56,129 bases of DNA from Rhodobacter maris (GTDB lineage: Bacteria; Pseudomonadota; Alphaproteobacteria; Rhodobacterales; Rhodobacteraceae): contig NZ_OBMT01000018.1 of NCBI RefSeq assembly GCF_900217815.1, forward strand, positions 1-56,129, given 5' to 3'. Under the pieces are notes generated by a model. It was not told the origin of the DNA and did not search any database. It worked only from the letters and a program-made list of their open reading frames with translations. Positions 50,184 to 56,129 of the stretch are shown here, in pieces (within the stretch, counting starts at the first letter, position 1; the number at the start of each line of letters is the position of its first letter). The translations under genes were made by a program, and so were the position numbers.

Positions 50184-52708
50184 GCCGCACGATCCTGCGC
50201 GCGCTTGCGCTGATGCTTGCGCTTGCGCTGGCCCTGCCGGCAATGGCCGAGCTGTCGGCCAATGACATCAAGGCCTTCACCAAGGCCTCGCAGAAGGTCG
50301 AGGAAGCGGTTGCCAAGGCGAGCGCCAGCGATGCCACGCTGAGCGAGATGCGCGCCGAGATGGTCAAATGGCGCACCACCTTCACTGCCGAGCAGGATGC
50401 CAATGCCGACCAGATCGCCACGGTGAAAAGCCAGATCGCGGCCCTTGGGCCCGCCCCCGAGGACGGCGCCACGGAAGATGCGCTGATCGCCAAGCGCCGC
50501 ACCGAACTCACCGAGCAACTCTCCAAGCTGCAAGCCCCCGGCATCACCGCGACCGAGGCAGCAAGCCGCGCCGACAGCATCATCCGCACCATCGACAAGC
50601 TCGTCCGCGAGCGTCAGGCGGACAAGCTGCTGCGGCTCTCGCCTTCGGTGGCGAACCCGGTGAACTGGCCCGCTGCCGCCTCGTTGATGCGCTGGATGGG
50701 GGCCTGGATCTACGACGAAACCCGCTGGCGCTTCACTCAGCCCGTCAATTATGACGAGCTGCGCACCAATGCGCCGCTGATCATCGGCCTCGTGCTCGCC
50801 GCGCTCGTGCTGCTCGCGCGCGGACGGCGCTGGATGATGCATGCGACCGACTGGCTTCTGGGCAAAACGGCGATGCGCGGGCGCAACCTGATCTCCGGCC
50901 TTGTCTCGCTCGGGCAGGTGGTGGTGCCGGTGCTGGGCGCGAACCTCCTTGTCATCGCGGTCGAGCAGACCTCGCTTTTCGGCCCGATCCTGACCGAGCT
51001 CTTCCGCGATGCGCCGGTGTTCCTTTTTACCGTGCTGATGGCCTGGTGGCTTGGCTCGCGGATCTTTCCGGCCCGGCCAGGGGTGGAAAGCGCGCTGAGC
51101 CTCGGCGAGGAGGGGCGCGCCGAAGGCCGGATCCATGCCGTTTCGCTCGGCCTCGCCTTCGCCGCGCATCAGCTTTTGCTGCTCTGGATTGCACCCCATG
51201 CCGAGGATTTTCTCGGCGGGGCAAGCGATCTGGCGGCAGATCAGGCGCAGGCGGTCGCCGAACGCGCCGATGCCGCGCTTTCGGTGTTGCAGGCGCCCTT
51301 GCAGATCTTTGCCGCGGTGGGGCTGTTCCGCATGGGGCAGCTTTTGCGCCGCAAGATCACCTCCAATATCGACGGGGAAGATGGCGCCTTCCGCCGTCAG
51401 CTCCTGCGCTGGCTCGGCACGGCGCTGCTGCTGATCGCACTCGCGGGCCCGGTGCTCGGCGTCATCGGCTATGTCAGCGCCGCCGATGCGCTGGTCTGGC
51501 CGGCGGTGGCCTCGCTCGGCCTCTTTGCCGCAGTGGCAACGGTGCAGAGCTTCCTCGCAGAGCTTTACGTCACGCTCGCGCGGGGCCAGGAGGCGCGGCG
51601 CGATGCGCTTTTGCCGGTGCTCGGGGGCTTTCTGATCGCGCTTGCCTCGCTGCCGATCCTCGCGCTGATCTGGGGCGCGCGCATCGAGGATCTGCTCGAA
51701 CTTTGGACCTCGTTCCAGAACGGGATCGCGGTGGGGGGCGTGCGGATCTCGCCCACCTCCTTCATCACCTTTGCGGTGGTGTTCGGCATCGGCTACGCGC
51801 TCACCCGGCTTTTGCAGGGCGCCTTGAAATCGACGATCCTGCCCAAGACCACGCTCGACAAGGGCGGTCAGAATGCGATCACCTCGGGGATCGGCTATGT
51901 CGGCCTGGCGAGTGCCGCGCTGGTGGCGATTTCGACCGCGGGGATCGACCTGAGCTCCCTCGCGATCGTGGCCGGGGCCCTTTCCGTCGGGATTGGTTTT
52001 GGCCTGCAAACCATCGTGCAGAACTTCGTGTCCGGGATCATCCTCCTGATCGAGCGGCCGATTTCCGAGGGCGACTGGATCGAGGTCGGCGGCTATCAGG
52101 GCATCGTGAAGAACATCTCGGTGCGCTCGACGGTGGTGGAAACTTTTGACCGCACCGATGTGATCGTGCCCAATGCCGATCTGATTTCGGGGTCGGTGAC
52201 GAACTGGACGCGCGGCAACAAGACCGGGCGGCTGGTGGTGCCGGTGGGGGTGGCTTACGGCTCCGACACGCGCAAGGTGGAAAAGATCCTTACCGAAATC
52301 GCCCAGGCGCATCCGCTGGTGATGATGACGCCCGCACCTTTCGCGCTCTTCATGGGGTTTGGTGCCGACAGCATGGATTTCGAGATCCGTGCGATCCTCT
52401 CGGATGTGAATTTCAAGCTGCGCGTGCTCTCGGAGATGAACCATCAGATCGCCGAGCGCTTTGCCGCGGAAGGCGTGGAGATCCCGTTCGCCCAGCGCGA
52501 CATCTGGATCCGCAATCCCGAGACGCTGCTCTCCGGGGCAGGGGAGGGGGCCGCGAATGCCGCGCCTCGCGCCGATCCGCCCCCCGCCTCCGGGCTTGTT
52601 GCCGCCCGGCCCGAGCCGGGCGAAGGGATCGCACGGCTCTCGGACAATGATGGCCGCGAGGATGGCGACGAGGGGGACGATGGCGAGGGCGGCGGCGAGG
52701 CGCGCTGA
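50180..52708 (+). CDS. large DUF3772/MscS mechanosensitive channel
   Basis: This 842-residue protein has a Sec signal (ILRALALMLALALALPAMA), a periplasmic DUF3772 domain with coiled-coil character (residues about 24-200), about ten membrane segments, and a C-terminal MscS domain (residues about 600-770): GIDLSSLAIVAGALSVGIGF, GLQTIVQNFVSGIILLIERP, EGDWIEVGGYQGIVKNISVR, STVVETFDRTDVIVPNADL. It gates on membrane tension under osmotic downshock. The Ala/Asp-rich tail is low complexity. Its start is coupled to cysK. Confidence 0.95.
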   Translation: MSRTILRALALMLALALALPAMAELSANDIKAFTKASQKVEEAVAKASASDATLSEMRAEMVKWRTTFTAEQDANADQIATVKSQIAALGPAPEDGATEDALIAKRRTELTEQLSKLQAPGITATEAASRADSIIRTIDKLVRERQADKLLRLSPSVANPVNWPAAASLMRWMGAWIYDETRWRFTQPVNYDELRTNAPLIIGLVLAALVLLARGRRWMMHATDWLLGKTAMRGRNLISGLVSLGQVVVPVLGANLLVIAVEQTSLFGPILTELFRDAPVFLFTVLMAWWLGSRIFPARPGVESALSLGEEGRAEGRIHAVSLGLAFAAHQLLLLWIAPHAEDFLGGASDLAADQAQAVAERADAALSVLQAPLQIFAAVGLFRMGQLLRRKITSNIDGEDGAFRRQLLRWLGTALLLIALAGPVLGVIGYVSAADALVWPAVASLGLFAAVATVQSFLAELYVTLARGQEARRDALLPVLGGFLIALASLPILALIWGARIEDLLELWTSFQNGIAVGGVRISPTSFITFAVVFGIGYALTRLLQGALKSTILPKTTLDKGGQNAITSGIGYVGLASAALVAISTAGIDLSSLAIVAGALSVGIGFGLQTIVQNFVSGIILLIERPISEGDWIEVGGYQGIVKNISVRSTVVETFDRTDVIVPNADLISGSVTNWTRGNKTGRLVVPVGVAYGSDTRKVEKILTEIAQAHPLVMMTPAPFALFMGFGADSMDFEIRAILSDVNFKLRVLSEMNHQIAERFAAEGVEIPFAQRDIWIRNPETLLSGAGEGAANAAPRADPPPASGLVAARPEPGEGIARLSDNDGREDGDEGDDGEGGGEAR

Positions 52709-52797
52709 TCTGCCGGAGCGGCACGGCATGGCGACGGAGACGAATTGCGCTGCTTGCCCTCTTGCGAGCGCCCATCTTTGCCGCTAAACCCGCCGGT

Positions 52798-52887
52798 GGA
52801 CGGGTGGCCGAGTGGTCGAAGGCGCACGCCTGGAAAGTGTGTAGGCGGGGAACCGTCTCGAGGGTTCGAATCCCTTCCCGTCCGCCA
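52798..52887 (+). tRNA. tRNA-Ser (anticodon GGA)
   Basis: A 90-nucleotide class II cloverleaf with encoded CCA: the acceptor stem GGACGGG pairs with CCCGTCC, the D-arm is GGCCGAGTGGTCGAAGGC, the anticodon loop is CTGGAAA (GGA, reads TCC and TCT serine codons), a long variable arm (GGCGGGGAACCGTC) follows, and the T-arm has GTTCGAATC. The sequence 52888-53158 that follows holds no recognised gene; it separates the tRNA from the accessory island. Confidence 0.96.
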
Positions 52888-53158
52888 CTTGCCCCCGCGA
52901 AAGCGTTCTCAGGGTCCGGCTGTGGCCGGATTTTTCCGTTGTTTTCGAGGGTTATGCGGGCGGGGCTGAGCACTGCCGCTGCCGCCAGGTGGCCCGAAAG
53001 CGGTCTCTCAGGGCCGATATTCTCCGGACCTGATGACTGCGCCGATTTGGTGCTTAGCCTCTAGGTGTCTGAAATCAGATGATTTTCGTGGAAAACGGGC
53101 TGAACACTTCGATGCCGGTGGCATTCGCTGCCTCGCCGAATAGCGAGGTTCCGAGGCC

Positions 53159-54139
53159 TCAAGGAGGCAGCAGCGCCCGTTCAGCAGAAACGAGCGCGTC
53201 GATCCGCGCCCTGGAGAGTTGGCGACAACCCGCGAGATCGACGAGAAATCGCACCCCTGACACGCCTGCCGGTAGTGGGCCCCTGATGGCCGGGATCGTA
53301 CTCACGTCGAAAATCCGCATCGAGGAGGTTGCGCGCTGAAGGTCGAACGACCAACTGAGCGCCGACTGCATGTCGCGTCCCAGTGTATCGGCCACCACGG
53401 TGCGAAGTTTGAGGATCAGGTCGTGAACCTGAATGCGTGCCTCGATATCAGATAAAAGCTCTGAAATTGAGATGCCGCCTCCGGACGGCTGAACGATGAA
53501 CGAAGCTAGGGTCCCCGTCGTGTCCGGTGGAGGATTAGCTTGCTCGAATGAAACTTCATGTGCTCGGCGGTCTTTGGTGGTGGCCTTCGCATCGAGACGG
53601 AGAGCTCCAACCGCAAAGTCGTAGCGCTCGTCTTGGTCGACTCGCCAGGCGCGGACGGCTGCGGCGGGATCAACGGCAGCCCGGATTACGAGCAGCTCGC
53701 CAACCAGGCCGACGACTTGCTTCCTTGGCGGCTGGGCAAGCCGCTGAAAGAGGTCCACAACGCGGTCCACCAACTCTGCAACTGCTGCCACCGTCGGATG
53801 CGCGCCGAGTGTCGAGGCGAGGAATTCCATTGTTGTAATAAAGTATTGCTCGACCGAGCGGTCCCGCGACCTGCAGGCGACGACCGTCAGATTCTCAGTA
53901 CGTACGTCGCGGTGAGGCTCCTCAATCCGGCAGGCGACGCTGAATCGCGCCTCGATGCCTGCGAGGAGCAAAGGGACACGGTTTGAGACGCCCATGGTCC
54001 GGATCAGCAGTGCCGCGCCACCGGAGCTGTCTCGTCCAACATAGTATGCTGCTTCTGAAGAAGCTGGGATTACACTGAACGTGCCAGCCTGATCCGGCCG
54101 AGCCAACCGTTCAAGCAGGTCAGCGAGTCGATTGGTCAA
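53159..54139 (-). CDS. PD-(D/E)XK motif protein of a Z1/MORC restriction system
   Basis: This protein of about 326 residues carries a nuclease core: the Glu of GLVGELLVIRAAVD, the Asp of ERYDFAVGALRL, and D-x-K in RLDAKATTKDRR, which fits PD-(D/E)XK motif proteins (DUF4420-type). The C-terminal part is helical and beta-rich, with SMRIFDVSTIPAIRGPLPAG. The gene overlaps the Z1 gene: a TTG at 54139 gives a TTGA coupling, and a GTG at 54178 is an alternative. In known operons such proteins act as the nuclease partner of Z1 helicase-like proteins. Codon use is less GC-rich than the core chromosome. Confidence 0.8.
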   Translation of the reverse strand: MTNRLADLLERLARPDQAGTFSVIPASSEAAYYVGRDSSGGAALLIRTMGVSNRVPLLLAGIEARFSVACRIEEPHRDVRTENLTVVACRSRDRSVEQYFITTMEFLASTLGAHPTVAAVAELVDRVVDLFQRLAQPPRKQVVGLVGELLVIRAAVDPAAAVRAWRVDQDERYDFAVGALRLDAKATTKDRRAHEVSFEQANPPPDTTGTLASFIVQPSGGGISISELLSDIEARIQVHDLILKLRTVVADTLGRDMQSALSWSFDLQRATSSMRIFDVSTIPAIRGPLPAGVSGVRFLVDLAGCRQLSRARIDALVSAERALLPP

Positions 54140-56129
54140 TCGGCATCCACCTGTCCAGCTTGCAGTTGAACTAGCCACTCCCTCGCTAGGTGCGAAGGAA
54201 TATGCGTAGCAAGGAGCGGGGCTGAGCTAGCCTCAATCGGCCCTTGATCGGTGTAAGAAAGGTCGAAGCGGTGGAGTTGAATGGTCGGCCGATCATTCAT
54301 GTTGAATGCGGTATCGCCCGGGTAGTTTACTCCTCCTCTCGCCAGACTTGTGGGACCCTGCAGGAAGCCTTTTTCGAGAGTTCCCGACGCGGAGATAGTA
54401 CGACGAGAGCCGCTTGCGTTGGGTCGCATTCGATAGACCGCAACTACCGTGTCCGGAGCCTGGCGGAGAGCCTCGCCCAGCGTCACAAGCATGCCGGTGA
54501 ACTGGGCGGTATCGCGTGGATCCTCCAGTCTGTACTCTGCAAGCATATCGATGACCGCAGCAATCGGGACTTCCCGTGCTACGAAGTGCCTTTGGCTGTC
54601 CTCCGCCGACTGATATGTCACGGTATCCTCCGTGAAGGTGAACGCCTGAGCAAAGGCTTCCAGCAGTTCGGCGTTTCTGTTGCGAAGGTCGCTAGAAATG
54701 AGCGCCCCCTTCTGCTGAGTCCACCCGCCCGCACGGGTCGCCCTGAAATAGGTGTCCGAAACAACGTTGCGCCTGCAGGGCTGGAGAGTGCTGTCGAGGA
54801 TGAAGCGGCGTCGCCAGCTGTTCAGGCCGCCTTGCTTGGTCTCCAGGAGCTTCAGTTCCCGCCGCATCAGGTTCTCGTGCTCTACATATCCCTCGAATGC
54901 CGATCGTGTGACCGCTTCGAGCCAGATTCGGCAGATCCCTAGGTACTTGCGCTTGTATCCGAAGAAACGCGCCCGCTGCTGAAGTGTGTCGGCGTTCCCA
55001 ACGCCGACACCACGGGGCATGTAGGTGACCGTGAGGAGGTCTACGGTGAAGCCTCGGTCGACGGCTTGCCCGCCGACCAAGATCCAGCCCTCGGCGTCAC
55101 GCCAGTTGATCTCCGGCGTTCTTGGACGGCCATTCGTGTTGAACTCAATGATGGTCGTCTGCCGGAGTGCCCTAGGAAGCTTGGCGAGCACATCCTCGAA
55201 CGAAGGCAGATCCGCGTCGGTTGTAGCCAAGTGTTCGTAAGCGGTCCGGAAATCGTCGACCAGTTCAATCATGTCAGGGTCTGTTTCCGGCAAGCGAAGC
55301 GCCGTAAGCCACGTCGTTTTCGCCTCAGTCACCCACTGCACGACCTGTCGATGGTCTGCGCGCAAGCGAGACGGATGAATGAGCATGGAGCGACGCCGCC
55401 GATCTCTTATCAGGCTGGCAGCGAGACCGACAAAGAAGACTCGCACCGCTTCAAGCATACTTTCCGGTGGGTCGTTGCCGGGGGCGATGTCTTGCGGGGG
55501 GATGTCCCTGATGTAGGGAGAGCCGGGAGCGAAGAACTCCTGGCCGCCGATGTAGTCCGCGCCGGGGTCAAGCACCTTGGGGAAATCCGGTGACAATACA
55601 TCTGCAATGTTGATTAGGAGGGGTGCCTGCGGCGTGGCGGTGTATTGTAGGTAAGTGTGGCATGGCAGCGCGTCCCGGAGTTCGCGGAGCCTAGTATAGG
55701 TGGCGCTTTCGCCTCCCTGCTGAACACGTGTGTTCAGGCTAGCTTGGTCTGCCTCGTCGTCAATTACGAGGACTGGCACGCGTTGGAGATCCAGCCTTCG
55801 GAGCAGGTTTGTCAGGTTCTGAAGCCTCTGCCGCTGCTTTAGCACGGTCAGAATTAGTGTTGGCCGTTCATCATCCTCAAGCTCGTCGTCCTGCCATGCT
55901 TCGATGGCCTGCCTGATAGACTGCTCGTCATGAGCGTCAGTGGCCTGAACGTTCTTCTGTATTTTCCAAGACGGCAGTCCCTCACCTGCGTGGACATTCA
56001 GATCCTTTTCGAGCCTTTCGTGCGACTGATTTAGCAGGTTGCTGAAATAGTCAGGCGACGAGAAGGATCTTCCGTGATCGGGAGTTTCTGCGGCTGCGTG
56101 TCCCTCCGGGCCGCCACGCTTCCGCGTCA
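54136..56129 (-). CDS. Z1-domain helicase-like protein, partial (5' end beyond window)
   Basis: The frame is open from 54136 to the window edge, at least 663 residues, and is not complete. Z1 motifs are visible: the helicase Walker-B-like VPVLVIDDEADQASLN, YLQYTATPQAPLLI, and the motif VI region GGQAVDRGFTVDLLTVTYMP, QQRARFFGYKRKY. The upstream sequence to the edge (for example NLLNQSHERLEKDLNV, PTLILTVLKQRQRLQNL) has no stop. The Walker A region must lie beyond 56129. Z1 proteins are found with a MORC/MutL-like ATPase, a DNA methyltransferase and a PD-(D/E)XK nuclease in predicted restriction systems; the last is the next gene here. Confidence 0.9.
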   Translation of the reverse strand, partial: TRKRGGPEGHAAAETPDHGRSFSSPDYFSNLLNQSHERLEKDLNVHAGEGLPSWKIQKNVQATDAHDEQSIRQAIEAWQDDELEDDERPTLILTVLKQRQRLQNLTNLLRRLDLQRVPVLVIDDEADQASLNTRVQQGGESATYTRLRELRDALPCHTYLQYTATPQAPLLINIADVLSPDFPKVLDPGADYIGGQEFFAPGSPYIRDIPPQDIAPGNDPPESMLEAVRVFFVGLAASLIRDRRRRSMLIHPSRLRADHRQVVQWVTEAKTTWLTALRLPETDPDMIELVDDFRTAYEHLATTDADLPSFEDVLAKLPRALRQTTIIEFNTNGRPRTPEINWRDAEGWILVGGQAVDRGFTVDLLTVTYMPRGVGVGNADTLQQRARFFGYKRKYLGICRIWLEAVTRSAFEGYVEHENLMRRELKLLETKQGGLNSWRRRFILDSTLQPCRRNVVSDTYFRATRAGGWTQQKGALISSDLRNRNAELLEAFAQAFTFTEDTVTYQSAEDSQRHFVAREVPIAAVIDMLAEYRLEDPRDTAQFTGMLVTLGEALRQAPDTVVAVYRMRPNASGSRRTISASGTLEKGFLQGPTSLARGGVNYPGDTAFNMNDRPTIQLHRFDLSYTDQGPIEASSAPLLATHIPSHLAREWLVQLQAGQVDAD

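Noticed and set aside
50078-52729. 883-codon minus-strand frame opposite the mechanosensitive channel gene
   Set aside because: Antisense shadow of a GC-rich gene with complete signal peptide, membrane segments and MscS motifs on the plus strand.

Overview
The window is high-GC alphaproteobacterial DNA, most likely from Rhodobacteraceae (a Rhodobacter/Cereibacter/Paracoccus-like organism). The evidence is the trgA-trgB-cysK cluster, a divergent phaC/phaZ pair, a surE-pcm-nlpD operon, a tatABC operon followed by a DUF815 ATPase, a SqrR-like sulfide-type repressor, and a Mu-like phage of the general kind known from Rhodobacter capsulatus. All identifications were made by reading motifs and gene order; no database search was run.

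Region 1 (1-17271) is one end of a Mu-like transposable prophage, the rest of which lies beyond base 1. A repressor (15959, + strand) faces a small Ner/Cro-like gene across a set of palindromic operators. The minus-strand early operon then runs through the DDE transposase (MuA), its AAA ATPase partner (MuB), regulators, DUF3164, HU, an HNH nuclease, GemA, an MT-A70 methyltransferase and a Mor/C-type activator. A terminator separates this from the late genes: lysozyme, 3TM holin, DUF2730, a gp26-like protein and DUF3486. A glycine-rich, repeat-bearing adhesin cassette follows. Two plus-strand genes look like cargo (15050 and 16695). Paired 16-bp repeats 22 bp apart and a terminal TG/CA mark the phage end at about 17271.

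Region 2 (17272-34200) is mostly core chromosome: tRNA-Val, a dmeR-dmeF metal efflux operon with its operator, phaC/phaZ for polyhydroxybutyrate, an AAE-type transporter, nlpD-pcm-surE, a glycosyltransferase, an arsR-permease-thioredoxin operon, a TetR/DUF1992 pair, a SqrR-like repressor and corA. Decayed transposase pieces lie at about 17748-17890 and 27516-27790.

Region 3 (34200-40060) is a graveyard of mobile and defence genes: a frameshifted serine recombinase, then the wreck of a type I-C CRISPR-Cas operon (cas3, cas5, first codons of cas8c). This operon sits behind two WYL-domain genes. One has a helix-turn-helix and is divergent; the other has a Tat-like N-terminus and is translationally coupled to cas3. 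No CRISPR array is visible.

Region 4 (40063-52887) is core again: aspartic protease, MarC, an HTH regulator, tatABC-DUF815, a lone Trypco1-domain protein, a polyamine-type binding protein, photolyase, trgA-trgB-cysK-mscS and tRNA-Ser.

Region 5 (53159-56129) is the start of an accessory island beside tRNA-Ser: a PD-(D/E)XK protein and a Z1-domain protein running off the window. This pair is the signature of the MORC/MutL-like-ATPase restriction systems. The most noteworthy items are the WYL-coupled CRISPR remnant, the Z1/PD-(D/E)XK locus, the prophage adhesin and its cargo genes.
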